Source: Pandoraea sp. PE-S2T-3
Lineage (GTDB): Bacteria; Pseudomonadota; Gammaproteobacteria; Burkholderiales; Burkholderiaceae
NCBI RefSeq assembly: GCF_002179965.1
Contig: NZ_NGUQ01000006.1
Location: forward strand, 49,380 to 113,379
DNA: 64,000 bases
Direction: 5' to 3'
Shown here: in pieces, positions 1 to 7,847 of the stretch
Layout: each line of letters begins with the position of its first letter
Numbering within the stretch: position 1 is the first letter of the stretch
The notes under the pieces: generated by a model
Seen by the model: only the letters and a program-made list of their open reading frames with translations
Databases searched by the model: none
Told to the model about the DNA's origin: nothing
Translations under genes and position numbers: made by a program

Positions 1-1082
1 ACCATATGGCGGCACATATCACCGAGTCGATCCACTTCGTGCTTGAGCGCTTCCACGGCCAGTTGCGGCACCTGAAGCACGTTGTCGTCGAGAAACTGCG
101 GCGCACCCTCGTCCTCTTCCCGCGTTCGAAAACGTCGCTGTAGCCAGTGCAACAGCGGCGTGGCCAGCGGAATCATCAGCAGCACGCCGAGCACGTTGAA
201 CGTCGTGTGAAAAATGGCGAGCTTGATGGCCGGATCGTCGGTATAGCCCAACCATTTCATGGCGGCGGTAATCGCGCCGATCATCCACGGCAGAAGGAGC
301 AGAGCCACCACCGCAGCGACCACGTTGAACGCGACGTGCGCCATGGCAGCCCGGCGCGCGTTGGGGGTGGCCCCGATGCCTGCAATGACGGCGGTCACTG
401 TAGTGCCGACGTTCGCACCGATCACGACAGCGGCAGCGCCTTGCGCACCGAGCATGCCGTTTTGCGCAGCGGTCAACGTAATGGCCATCGCGGCAGCGGA
501 CGACTGCACGATGCAGGTCAGCACGAAGCCGACGACCACTTGCAGGAGGACATCGAGTGGCCCTTCCCCGTCGGGCATGCGAATCGCGCCGGCCATATCG
601 ATAAAGGCCGATTGCAGCAAAGAGATACCGAAGAAGAGCAGGCCGAAACCGGCGAGTGCATTGCCGATGGCCCCGCGTCGCGAGCCTGCACCGGAGAGGC
701 GCAAGGCAACGCCGACCGCGATCATCGGCAGGGCGAAGGCATCGATATTGAATTTCAGGCCGATGACGGCGACGATCCAGCCCATCATCGTCGAGCCGAG
801 GTTCGAGCCGAACATCAGCCAGAGCGCGCCGCCGAGCTTGAGCAGGCCAGCGTTGACGAAGCCGATGGTGGCGATCGTCACGACTGACGACGACTGCGTG
901 ATGGCGGTGACCAGTACACCGGAGGCGAAGGCTTGCCAGCGCGTGCGTGTGGCCCCGGCAAGGATACGTTCAAGGGCTGGTCCGGCGGCGAGTTTAAGGC
1001 CATCGGACATCATCGACATGCCGACCAGAAAGATGCCGACGCCGCCGGCCAGAATGCTTACCGCCTTGACGATTTCGCCCAT
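1..1082 (-). CDS. Na/Pi cotransporter family protein (partial, runs off left edge)
   Basis: This is a sodium-dependent phosphate symporter of the inner membrane (PF02690 family). Reading leftward from the ATG at 1082, the frame stays open to the window edge, so the C-terminus is missing. The N-terminus begins MGEIVKAVSILAGG and is a run of hydrophobic segments. The family's two inverted QSS-type repeats are visible: ITQSSSVV near residue 63 and CIVQSSAAA near residue 180. After the last membrane segment comes a charged soluble stretch (from about residue 315, QRRFRTREEDEG onward), the usual place for the PhoU-like tail of NptA-type proteins. About 360 codons are in the window and full family members are about 550. 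The family assignment is firm; phosphate as substrate is inferred from the family. Confidence 0.88.
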   Translation of the reverse strand, partial: MGEIVKAVSILAGGVGIFLVGMSMMSDGLKLAAGPALERILAGATRTRWQAFASGVLVTAITQSSSVVTIATIGFVNAGLLKLGGALWLMFGSNLGSTMMGWIVAVIGLKFNIDAFALPMIAVGVALRLSGAGSRRGAIGNALAGFGLLFFGISLLQSAFIDMAGAIRMPDGEGPLDVLLQVVVGFVLTCIVQSSAAAMAITLTAAQNGMLGAQGAAAVVIGANVGTTVTAVIAGIGATPNARRAAMAHVAFNVVAAVVALLLLPWMIGAITAAMKWLGYTDDPAIKLAIFHTTFNVLGVLLMIPLATPLLHWLQRRFRTREEDEGAPQFLDDNVLQVPQLAVEALKHEVDRLGDMCRHM

Positions 1083-1185
1083 GGAATGCGTTTCCTTAGT
1101 GCGATGGGAGAGAAGACACCCAAGCCTTACTTAAACGACACGCAAACGACCTTCAGACGACACTAAGACGACACCAAGACGACAA

Positions 1186-1836
1186 TCAAGCGTCTGCGCG
1201 CAAAACGCCCCAGCATAACCGGTAAAGCTCGTCTTCGAATTCCGGAGTGCCAAGCAATGGCGAGTCTTCGAGCGCTGCCGAGCGCAGCGTGCCCATGACG
1301 GCGCGGGTGAGCACAAACACCGTCGCGGCGGTGGGCGGGCGCATGCCCGGTGCATCGCGTCGGGCCATCGCAATGGCAATGTGTTCCGAGGCTTCGCGAA
1401 GTGCCTGCATGATGTTTTCGTGATGATCGAGTTGCCACGCCATCTTGATAAGTGAGCGCTTCACGCGGCCGCCGGAGCCGAACGCTTCGATCAGCACGCG
1501 CAGCCGCTCGCGAATCACGCGCTCCGGGTCGGCGCCCTCTTCTGCTGCGCGCGCGAGCCGTTCGTTGAGTTCGTCCATCACCCGACGGCGTTCGCGGGCA
1601 ATCATCGCGAGCAGGATGGCTTCCTTGGTCGGGAAGTACTGATACAGCGTGCCGATCGAGAATCCGGCCTTCTTGGCAATGCGATTGGTCGTCAGCGCAC
1701 CCTCGCCTTCCTCATCAAGAACCTGAGCAGTGGCCTCGAAAATGGTCTCCACCGTGTGTTGTGCGCGCGCCTGCATCGGCCGCTTTCGCATGGTGGACGG
1801 GGCATTGAGCGGGGCGGGCGATTTGGGTGTGGACAT
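1186..1836 (-). CDS. TetR family transcriptional regulator
   Basis: A 216-residue TetR-type repressor. The helix-turn-helix lies at about residues 25-70: TVETIFEATAQVLDEEGEG, then TNRIAKKAGFSIGTLYQYFP, the signature that ends in YxYFxxKE. The C-terminal two thirds is the variable ligand-binding and dimer domain. I chose the ATG at 1836 (MSTPKSPAPL) because CAGGT lies upstream and the residues before it are not TetR-like; the frame stays open upstream to 1926. MRKRPMQAR, 15 codons further in, is an alternative start. The gene is divergent from the PF10118 hydrolase at 1996, which it probably controls together with itself. The ligand cannot be told from the sequence. Confidence 0.9.
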   Translation of the reverse strand: MSTPKSPAPLNAPSTMRKRPMQARAQHTVETIFEATAQVLDEEGEGALTTNRIAKKAGFSIGTLYQYFPTKEAILLAMIARERRRVMDELNERLARAAEEGADPERVIRERLRVLIEAFGSGGRVKRSLIKMAWQLDHHENIMQALREASEHIAIAMARRDAPGMRPPTAATVFVLTRAVMGTLRSAALEDSPLLGTPEFEDELYRLCWGVLRADA

Positions 1837-1880
1837 GTCGAAAAACCTGAGCGGGAAGCGAGTTGCGGCAAAGTGCGCAA

Positions 1881-1903
1881 GAAATGAATAATGCTCACAT
1901 TCG
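1881..1903. promoter_or_regulatory. candidate TetR operator between divergent genes
   Basis: In the 160-bp gap between the TetR gene and the hydrolase there is a dyad AATG-N11-CATT (83-86 and 98-101 of this block), read on the minus strand as GAATGTGAGCATTATTCATT. Placement between divergent genes and dyad form fit a TetR-family operator. This is inference from position and symmetry only. Confidence 0.35.
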
Positions 1904-1995
1904 TTGAGGAATTCAAGTGACGACATGCCGGTGCCACAAAACGGCGGCCGTTGCGGTTCCGCCCAACCGTTTGAGACATTTAAGAGGCAAGCGCC

Positions 1996-2835
1996 ATGAC
2001 CACAGACACTTCAGCCCTTACCGTTCGCAAGCTTACGGTCGATCTGGCGAGTGGCTTCGAGCGCCACTGGCACAGTGGGGACGCCTACCGCACGATGTAC
2101 TACAACGCGTTGTCGATGAGTTTCCCGGTTGGGGAGCAGTCGTTCATCGATTCCGTTCGCGACACGATGGATCGTTTGCCCGACGATTCGCGCTATGACA
2201 AGCTGCGCGCCGACATTGCGCAGTTCATCGGGCAGGAGGCGACGCACCGTCACATCCACGGGCAGTACAACGCGCAGTTGACCAAACAGGGCTTGGTGAA
2301 TCACTGGGAAAACTGGGCGACGCGCCGGATTCAATTTGCGCGGCGTCGAAAGCTTTCGCCGATGTACATGCTGGCCGTGACGGCGGCGTATGAGCATTGC
2401 ACGGCGGTGTTTGGCGATGGCGCATTGCGTTACGACCGCTGGCTGGCGAAGGCCGAGCCGAAGATGCGATTGATGTGGCGCTGGCATGCGGCGGAAGAGA
2501 CCGAGCACAAGGCGGTGGCGTTCGATCTGTATCGCGCCTTGGGCGGCAGCGAGCGGATGCGCGTTCTCACGTACGTGTATGTGTTGATGATGTTCGCGCT
2601 GGAAAGCCATGCGCAGACGATCAGCAATTTGTGGCGCGACGGCTCGTTATTCAAACCGAGTACGTGGTGGGGATTCACGACGATGTTCTTCGGCCGCGAT
2701 GGCGTGGTGTGGCGTTGCACGGGGCCGATGTTGAAGTACATGTCGACGGGGTTTCATCCGAACAACCACGGCGATCCGCAATTGGCTGAGAGCTGGCTGG
2801 CGGCGCATAACGCGGATTGGCGCGCGGTGCGTTGA
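1996..2835 (+). CDS. metal-dependent hydrolase, PF10118 (ferritin-like) family
   Basis: A 279-residue protein of the PF10118 'predicted metal-dependent hydrolase' family, thought to be a four-helix di-metal protein. Candidate metal ligands appear in order: E and H in GQEATHRHIHGQYN (about residues 83-92), E and H in AAYEHCTAVF (about 133), and the EExEH cluster in WHAAEETEHKAVAFD (about 170-178). The ExxH-type spacing is what the family uses for its di-iron site. There is no signal peptide. The ATG at 1996 follows AAGAGGCAAGCGCC, a reasonable ribosome site. The gene is divergent from a TetR regulator, a common arrangement for this family in Burkholderiales. Substrate unknown. Confidence 0.82.
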   Translation: MTTDTSALTVRKLTVDLASGFERHWHSGDAYRTMYYNALSMSFPVGEQSFIDSVRDTMDRLPDDSRYDKLRADIAQFIGQEATHRHIHGQYNAQLTKQGLVNHWENWATRRIQFARRRKLSPMYMLAVTAAYEHCTAVFGDGALRYDRWLAKAEPKMRLMWRWHAAEETEHKAVAFDLYRALGGSERMRVLTYVYVLMMFALESHAQTISNLWRDGSLFKPSTWWGFTTMFFGRDGVVWRCTGPMLKYMSTGFHPNNHGDPQLAESWLAAHNADWRAVR

Positions 2836-2926
2836 GCGGTGGCGTTTGGCTTACGGCGTTCGTGGCTAACGATGATCTTTGCGATGCACCGAGGCCCGGC
2901 GACTCACACTCCTGTGGTCTGCCGCC

Positions 2927-2985
2927 GGCCCGGTCCCCGTTTTCGTCGCTCCCCGTTACTCGCTTTGGAAAACGGGGACCGGGCC
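2927..2985. repeat. hairpin unit A of the inverted-repeat array
   Basis: A perfect 17-bp stem: GGCCCGGTCCCCGTTTT at 2927-2943 pairs with 2969-2985 across a 25-nt loop (2944-2968). The same unit recurs in reverse orientation at 3457-3507. Confidence 0.85.
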
Positions 2986-3456
2986 GACGGCTCGTCACAC
3001 GCGATCACAACGTCGCACCCGATCGCCCCACCCGCGTCTCCATGCTCCCCGACTCCCCCATCCCGATAACACCGCCTTCTCCAACGCAGAGGGCCTCGTC
3101 GCCCATCCCCACGTGCTTTGCATCTGCTGGGGATGGTCGCCGAGACCCTCGATATCCCCGCGGTACTTCCCTACTCCCGGTCGGGTCAGGTGATCGCTTT
3201 GGGAGACCCGCTTCGCGTTGAGTCCCACGGGTGTTCACTACGGAGACCCAGGTGGACCGGGCATGGAGAACGACATCGGGAGGAGCGAGGGTCTCGACGG
3301 TCGTCACCAGCAGATGCGAAGCACGTGGGGACGACTGGCGAGACCCTTTGCGTTGGAGAAGGCGGTGTTATCGGGATGAGAGAGAGGGAGAAGCGCGGCG
3401 AAGCGGGTAACGCGATCGGTTGCGACGATGCGGAGGTAGGGAGATGGCCGTCGGTG

Positions 3457-3507
3457 CGGTCCCCGTTTTCCAAAGCGAGTAACGGGGAGCGACGAAAACG
3501 GGGACCG
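3457..3507. repeat. hairpin unit B, inverted copy of unit A
   Basis: A 13-bp stem, CGGTCCCCGTTTT at 3457-3469 pairing with 3495-3507. Its 25-nt loop (3470-3494) is the exact reverse complement of the loop of unit A. The outermost stem bases differ from unit A (GC in A replaced by TA on one side), so the unit's own pairing is shorter. Confidence 0.85.
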
Positions 3508-3636
3508 TACCGGCGGCAGACCGCAAACGTTATGCGTAGGTCAGACGCCAACCAACCGAAGAATTGAAATTTTCACAAAATAGCGAACAGCAAAAAGCAA
3601 GCATCAGATTTCCTGCTCGTCTTTCGAATCGCAACC

Positions 3637-3682
3637 ACGATTCAAAAGACTTAAGGCCGTCCATAGCGACGGCCTTTTTTTA
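3637..3682 (+). terminator. Rho-independent terminator, first copy of a repeated cassette
   Basis: AAGGCCGT (3653-3660) pairs with ACGGCCTT (3669-3676) across an 8-nt loop and runs into a T tract. The 16 bases before the stem (ACGATTCAAAAGACTT) and the stem itself recur at 4182-4228. No gene that it could terminate is intact upstream. Confidence 0.8.
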
Positions 3683-3883
3683 TTTATCGTGCATGTCCCG
3701 ACGGCGTTGCATTAGACGCCCATTTCCCAGCGCGCCCGCGATGATTTTTCACATGACCGCAATGACGACTCCCAAGTTCAAGTGAATCAGAATGCAGCGC
3801 CAGGTTTGCGTGACAGATTGAACGTGAGCCGCGAACGCAATCTTGTCGTAGAGGCTCTCAGGACACCACTTGGAGATAATGCG

Positions 3884-4150
3884 ATGAGTGCAGTCTATGG
3901 CTCTGCCCAGCCCGGCATCGATCTTGATCAGAAGGGAATCCCCTACGAGTGTCTTCGCGACCCCAACACGCACGAATGCCTCAAATGGGACGCCCCTGAA
4001 TCCCATCCCGCCGCCGCTTCGCGTGATATCAAACGCGACCAGCTAGTGCAATCGCTTTGCGCGTTCGCCACCCGTGCCCAAGGGGGTGATCACATCAGCA
4101 TTGGCGTCACTGCGCATGCCGCCCCAACGACTCTGGCAATACCCCTGTAA
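3884..4150 (+). CDS. small hypothetical protein, 88 residues
   Basis: I do not recognise this protein. The ATG at 3884 has a good ribosome site (TTGGAGATAATGCG upstream), and the frame ends 30-50 bases before a Rho-independent terminator, so it looks like a complete single-gene transcription unit. The frame is open upstream to 3782, but the ribosome site favours 3884. The product starts MSAVYGSAQPGIDLDQKGIP and has two cysteines eight residues apart (YECLRDPNTHECLKW), an acidic/polar middle and a hydrophobic C-terminal tail, with no clear signal peptide. Base composition is lower in GC than the neighbouring genes. It lies between two copies of the same terminator cassette, which suggests a duplicated or transferred small gene. 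Confidence 0.5.
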   Translation: MSAVYGSAQPGIDLDQKGIPYECLRDPNTHECLKWDAPESHPAAASRDIKRDQLVQSLCAFATRAQGGDHISIGVTAHAAPTTLAIPL

Positions 4151-4181
4151 CCCTGCTCATACACGCTCGCGAATCCGCACT

Positions 4182-4228
4182 ACGATTCAAAAGACTTAAG
4201 GCCGCCCACAGAGACGGCCATTTTTTTG
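4182..4228 (+). terminator. Rho-independent terminator, second copy of the cassette
   Basis: GGCCG (4200-4204) pairs with CGGCC (4215-4219), followed by seven T. The preceding ACGATTCAAAAGACTT is identical to that of the copy at 3637. Similarity also reaches about 20-25 bases further upstream (CCTGCTC...CGAATC.GCA in both). It sits just behind the 88-residue gene and probably terminates it. Confidence 0.8.
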
Positions 4229-4472
4229 AAAGTTTTCCAAGAAAACTTCGGTGTTAACCCGCGCCGTATGCCGTTCACAACGTAATACCGAGTATCAAAC
4301 CCCGATGATATTTCGACATTACCGTCTTGATAATAATGATCACGCCTTAAAGCAGCACCGATACCGCGCAACGTGAAGTCAGTGTCAATGACTCGGGCGT
4401 GCCCCTGAAATGCATCGGTGAAACAACTGCACAAGGCGCACGCATAAATCAAAACGAGACGGAGACACATTC
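4229..4472. other. porin upstream region
   Basis: An AT-richer leader in front of the porin gene, ending in ACGAGACGGAGACACATTC before the ATG. I cannot pick a confident promoter. A 96-codon minus-strand frame (4180-4470) crosses it but has no ribosome site. Confidence 0.5.
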
Positions 4473-5516
4473 ATGAGCAAGGCAGCGGGATGGCTGCGGG
4501 GCGCGTTCGCCCTCGCGGTTTGTGGTGCGGCGGCAGGGGCGGCACAAGCACAATCCAACGTATCGCTTTACGGTCAGGTCGACGCTTGGGTCGGCGCGGC
4601 TAAAACACCCGGCGGCGAGCGGGCATGGACGCAGGGCGGCGGCGGCATGTCCACGTCGTACTGGGGCATGAAAGGTAGCGAAGATCTGGGCGACGGTCTC
4701 AAGGCAATCTTCGTATTGGAAGACTTCTTCCTGCCGCAAAACGGTAACTACGGCCGCTACACGGGCGACAGCTTCTTCTCGCGCAACGCCTACGTCGGTC
4801 TCCAGTCGAACACGCTCGGCACCGTCACGATGGGCCGGTTGACCACGTCGTACTTTGTGTCGACGATTCTGTTCAACCCGTTTGTCGACTCCTATACCTT
4901 CAGCCCGATGGTCTATCACACGTTCCTTGGCCAATCCGGGCAAGGCATCGTGGGTGACTCCGGCTGGAGCAACGGCGTGATGTACGCCACGCCCGACTAC
5001 AAGGGTCTGGGCGCAAGCTTCTCGTACGCCTTCGGCAACAAGGCGGGCGAAGCCGGCCAGAACAAGTGGAGCGCCGCCGCCATGTACTTCCATGGCCCGC
5101 TTGCTGCCACCGTCGCGTTCCAGCAAGTGAAATTCGACTCGACGCCCGACGATCAGGCCGGCATTACCGGCTTCCGCAATCAACAAGCGTTGCAGGCCGG
5201 TCTCACGTACGACTTCCAGATCGTCAAGCTCTACGGCCAGTATCAGTACATCAAGAACAACATCACCGGCGGCAACCTCACCTCCAACGGCGGCCAGTTC
5301 GGTGTGTCGGTGCCGCTCGGTGGCGGCAGTGTCATGGCGTCCTACGCTTATACCAAGAACACCGGCGCCAATAACGTGAGCCGCAACACGTGGGCCGTCG
5401 GTTACGACTACAACCTCTCCAAGCGCACCGATCTGTATGCCGCCTACCTCAACGACAAGGTGTCGGGGCTGGAAGCCGGCAATACTTTCGGGGTGGGCAT
5501 GCGCACCAAGTTCTGA
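4473..5516 (+). CDS. Gram-negative general porin (Burkholderiales type)
   Basis: A 347-residue outer-membrane trimeric beta-barrel porin of the Porin_4/OmpC-like group. It has a Sec signal peptide: positively charged start, hydrophobic core, then AGAAQAQSNVSLYGQVD with cleavage after AQA (about residue 26). The mature protein starts with the family's SNVSLYGQVDAW strand and contains YWGMKGSEDLGDGLKA, the stretch typical of these porins (about residues 67-82). It ends GVGMRTKF, with the terminal phenylalanine needed for barrel assembly. Length is normal for the family. It is the first gene after the accessory patch and precedes a purine permease with a 90-bp gap, so it is probably transcribed alone. 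Confidence 0.95.
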   Translation: MSKAAGWLRGAFALAVCGAAAGAAQAQSNVSLYGQVDAWVGAAKTPGGERAWTQGGGGMSTSYWGMKGSEDLGDGLKAIFVLEDFFLPQNGNYGRYTGDSFFSRNAYVGLQSNTLGTVTMGRLTTSYFVSTILFNPFVDSYTFSPMVYHTFLGQSGQGIVGDSGWSNGVMYATPDYKGLGASFSYAFGNKAGEAGQNKWSAAAMYFHGPLAATVAFQQVKFDSTPDDQAGITGFRNQQALQAGLTYDFQIVKLYGQYQYIKNNITGGNLTSNGGQFGVSVPLGGGSVMASYAYTKNTGANNVSRNTWAVGYDYNLSKRTDLYAAYLNDKVSGLEAGNTFGVGMRTKF

Positions 5517-5606
5517 CAAACTCGGCAGCACGGCGCGCGCGCAGTACAATGCGCGCGCCCCCGCTGCACACGGACGACGGCATAACAAAGTGAATAGGAG
5601 CGCACG

Positions 5607-6899
5607 TTGCTGACCAAATTCTTCAAACTCGAGGAGCATGGCTCCAATGTCAGGACAGAAATGGTGGCGGGTCTCACCACCTTCCTGACGATGTCTTACA
5701 TCATCTTCGTCAACCCCAACATTCTCGGCACCACCGGCATGGACAAGAGTGCCGTGTTCGTGGCGACGTGTCTGGCGGCAGCGATTGGCTCGGTGATCAT
5801 GGCCTTCGTGGCCAACTACCCGATCGGCATGGCGCCCGGTATGGGCCTGAACGCCTTCTTCGCGTTCACCGTGGTGGGGGCCATGGGCTACACCTGGCAG
5901 CAAGCGCTGGGCGCAGTCTTCATCTCGGGGTGTATTTTCATCATCCTGACCGTGACTGGGGTGCGATCGTGGCTCATTGCCGGGGTACCCAAATCGCTAC
6001 GCTGCGCCATCGCGGCCGGTATCGGTCTGTTCCTCGCGATCATCGCGCTGGGTAACGCCGGCATCGTCGTGGCCAACCCGGCCACCAAGATCGGCCTCGG
6101 CGATCTGCACTCGCCGCAAGCGCTGCTCGCGATCTTCGGCTTCTTCCTGATCGCCGTGCTCGACGCGCTGCGCATTCGGGGTGCCATCCTCATCGGCATT
6201 CTCGTCGTGACGGTGCTCTCGATGGTGCTTGGCCTGAACCAGTTTCAGGGCGTGTTCGCCATGCCGCCGAGCCTCGCACCGACGTTCCTCCAGCTCGACA
6301 TTCCCGGCGCATTGCACGCTGGCTTCGTGCACGTGATTCTGGCCTTCGTGCTGGTCGAAGTGTTCGACGCCACCGGCACGCTGATGGGTGTGGCCAAGCG
6401 CGCCGGTCTGCTCGAAGGCACCCAATACAAGGGGCTGGGACGCGCACTGTTCGCCGACTCGATCGCCATCTTCTTCGGCTCGCTGTTGGGCACGAGCAGC
6501 ACCACCGCCTACGTGGAAAGCGCCTCGGGCGTGCAAGCCGGCGGTCGCACGGGCCTCACCGCCCTCACCATTGCCGGGCTGTTCATCCTGGCACTGTTCG
6601 TCGCGCCGCTGGCGGGTTCGGTCCCGGCCTACGCCGCGGCCCCGGCCCTGCTCTACGTGGCCGGCCTGATGCTGCGCGAACTGCTCGACGTGGAATGGGA
6701 CGACATCACGGAAGCCACCCCGGCCGCCCTGACCGCCCTCGCCATGCCGTTCACGTACTCGATCGCGACGGGTCTGGCATTCGGCTTCATTTCCTACGCC
6801 GTGCTCAAGCTGTTCACGGGCCGTGCGAAGGACGTGCACCCGGCCGCATGGGTCATCGCCGTGCTGTTCGTGTTGAAGTACGCGTTCTTCCCGGGGTAA
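5607..6899 (+). CDS. NCS2 family permease, AzgA/GhxP type (adenine/guanine/hypoxanthine)
   Basis: A 430-residue inner-membrane nucleobase:cation symporter with 12-14 hydrophobic segments. AzgA-branch motifs are visible: PIGMAPGMGLNAFFAF near residue 75, and the SSTTAYVESASGVQAGGRTG stretch near residue 300. The start codon is TTG at 5607, supported by AATAGGAG seven bases upstream; no ATG lies in a sensible place. A GC-rich dyad around TACAAT at about 5535-5560 could hold its promoter. A strong terminator follows at 6966. The substrate is a purine by family; exactly which one is not shown. It fits with the xanthine-family permease, xdhABC and deaminase elsewhere in the window. Confidence 0.92.
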   Translation: MLTKFFKLEEHGSNVRTEMVAGLTTFLTMSYIIFVNPNILGTTGMDKSAVFVATCLAAAIGSVIMAFVANYPIGMAPGMGLNAFFAFTVVGAMGYTWQQALGAVFISGCIFIILTVTGVRSWLIAGVPKSLRCAIAAGIGLFLAIIALGNAGIVVANPATKIGLGDLHSPQALLAIFGFFLIAVLDALRIRGAILIGILVVTVLSMVLGLNQFQGVFAMPPSLAPTFLQLDIPGALHAGFVHVILAFVLVEVFDATGTLMGVAKRAGLLEGTQYKGLGRALFADSIAIFFGSLLGTSSTTAYVESASGVQAGGRTGLTALTIAGLFILALFVAPLAGSVPAYAAAPALLYVAGLMLRELLDVEWDDITEATPAALTALAMPFTYSIATGLAFGFISYAVLKLFTGRAKDVHPAAWVIAVLFVLKYAFFPG

Positions 6900-6965
6900 T
6901 ACCCCGCGAACCCGGCGAGACTGGCGGGCAATACCGCAACACGCAACGCCAGTCTCTGAACGACA

Positions 6966-7004
6966 AAACGCCCCGCTGGAAGCAATTCCAGCGGGGCGTT
7001 TTCT
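6966..7004. terminator. bidirectional terminator between convergent genes
   Basis: A perfect 15-bp stem, AACGCCCCGCTGGAA (6967-6981) pairing with 6986-7000 over a GCAA tetraloop. There are A bases before it and T bases after, so it can serve both the permease (+) and the acetyltransferase (-). Confidence 0.9.
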
Positions 7005-7013
7005 ATCGGAAGG

Positions 7014-7739
7014 TCATCCCTTCGCGGCCGAAATCAGTTCGGCCAGACTCGCCCGATGCTCACCCTCGGCATCGAAGTTCTCCGGCGACAACCACTGCGC
7101 AAAACCGCGGCTGATGGCAGACCACTCACCGTCCGTGATCGAGAACCACGCCGTGTCGCGGCTGCGGCCTCGGTAGATGATCGCCTGACGGAAGATGCCC
7201 TCGAACGTGAAGCCGTAGCGCGTGGCCGCCCGGCGCGATGGCGCGTTCAACGCGTCGCACTTCCATTCGTAACGGCGATAACCCAACTCGTCGAAGGCGC
7301 GCTTGAGCAACAGATACTGGGCTTCCGTGCCCGCCCGGGTGCGCTTGAGCAGCGGCGAGTACGCCACGTGCCCCACTTCGGTCACGCCATTGGCCGTGTC
7401 GATGCGCATGAGGGCAAGCGTGCCCACGGCCTTGCCCGTCTCCAGATCGATCACCGCATGGTGCATCGGGTCGGTGGACGCGGCCTGCTTGGTGGCATGC
7501 GTGTAATAACTATCGAAATCGGCGAACGGACCCACGCCAAGGTAAGTCCAGTCACGCCCGTCAGGGGCGCTTGCGTAGGCGTCGAACAAGTCCTTCGCGT
7601 GACGCTCCACGTCGAGCGGTTCGACACGGCAGTAGCGGCCAGTGATCGGCGTGCGGGGCGGCTGTGCGCGCGGCGTCCAATCCGGCATCGGCGGCCCGAT
7701 AGGTTGGTCGTATTCGTTGAACAACGGTGCTTCGGTCAT
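7014..7739 (-). CDS. GNAT family N-acetyltransferase (RimJ/RimL-like)
   Basis: A 241-residue GNAT-fold acetyltransferase of the Acetyltransf_3 type. The start at 7739 (MTEAPLFNEYDQPIGPP) has a strong ribosome site, GGAGAGGAC, seven bases away. The core runs from RYCRVEPLDVERHAKDLFDA (about residue 36) through EVGHVAYSPLLKRTRAGTEA, where the acetyl-CoA-binding loop sits, to RRYEWKCDALNAPSRRAATR and YGFTFEGIFRQA, the typical beta4-alpha-beta5 end of this subfamily. It is divergent from a MocR/PdxR-type regulator with a 108-bp shared control region, so that regulator probably controls it. The acceptor (small molecule or protein N-terminus) is not known. Confidence 0.88.
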   Translation of the reverse strand: MTEAPLFNEYDQPIGPPMPDWTPRAQPPRTPITGRYCRVEPLDVERHAKDLFDAYASAPDGRDWTYLGVGPFADFDSYYTHATKQAASTDPMHHAVIDLETGKAVGTLALMRIDTANGVTEVGHVAYSPLLKRTRAGTEAQYLLLKRAFDELGYRRYEWKCDALNAPSRRAATRYGFTFEGIFRQAIIYRGRSRDTAWFSITDGEWSAISRGFAQWLSPENFDAEGEHRASLAELISAAKG

Positions 7740-7796
7740 GAATGTCCTCTCCAGGAACGTGATGGACGCAAGTGTCACGACACCAAAGTAACGCAT

Positions 7797-7841
7797 TGGT
7801 GGTACGATAAAAAGCACCACAATCATGCAATCTAATGGTGC
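7797..7841. promoter_or_regulatory. candidate MocR-type operator: repeated TGGTG half-sites
   Basis: Between the divergent GNAT and MocR genes there are three related half-sites: TTGGTGGTAC (from about 7796), GCACCACAA (about 7815-7823) and the perfect palindrome TGGTGCCA (about 7834-7841). The TGGTAC form resembles the GTACCA/ATACCA half-sites known for GabR-like MocR regulators. The function is inferred. Confidence 0.4.
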
Positions 7842-7847
7842 CACGTC

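Larger units (their letters stand above)
2915..3528. repeat. imperfect inverted repeat of about 610 bp, centre near 3222
   Basis: The reverse complement of the right half aligns with the left half. Two blocks are strongly conserved: the outer block (2917-2994 against 3450-3527), which contains a hairpin unit in each arm, and the inner block (about 3059-3152 against 3272-3378), with TCCCGATAACACCGCC in the left copy and its complement in the right. The sequence between the blocks is similar but diverged, and the central 60-70 bp is poorly matched. There is no transposase gene and I saw no terminal direct repeat. Confidence 0.8.
2836..3883. other. about 1 kb with no convincing gene: inverted-repeat array and terminator cassette
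   Basis: Between the hydrolase and the small gene at 3884 there is no reading frame with a ribosome site or family likeness. The short open frames on both strands are mirror translations of an inverted repeat. The stretch holds the hairpin units at 2927-2985 and 3457-3507, the conserved inner blocks at 3059-3152 and 3272-3378, and the first copy of a terminator cassette at 3637-3682. Everything after about 3550 is visibly AT-richer than the flanking genes. Confidence 0.7.

Noticed and set aside
2817..3567. Several 75-150-codon frames on both strands
   Set aside because: They are mirror translations of the inverted repeat and share segments such as RFRRSPLLALENGD because the DNA is repeated, not because they are genes.
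4449..5903. A 484-codon minus-strand frame across the porin gene
   Set aside because: Antisense to an unambiguous porin; composition is typical of a shadow frame.
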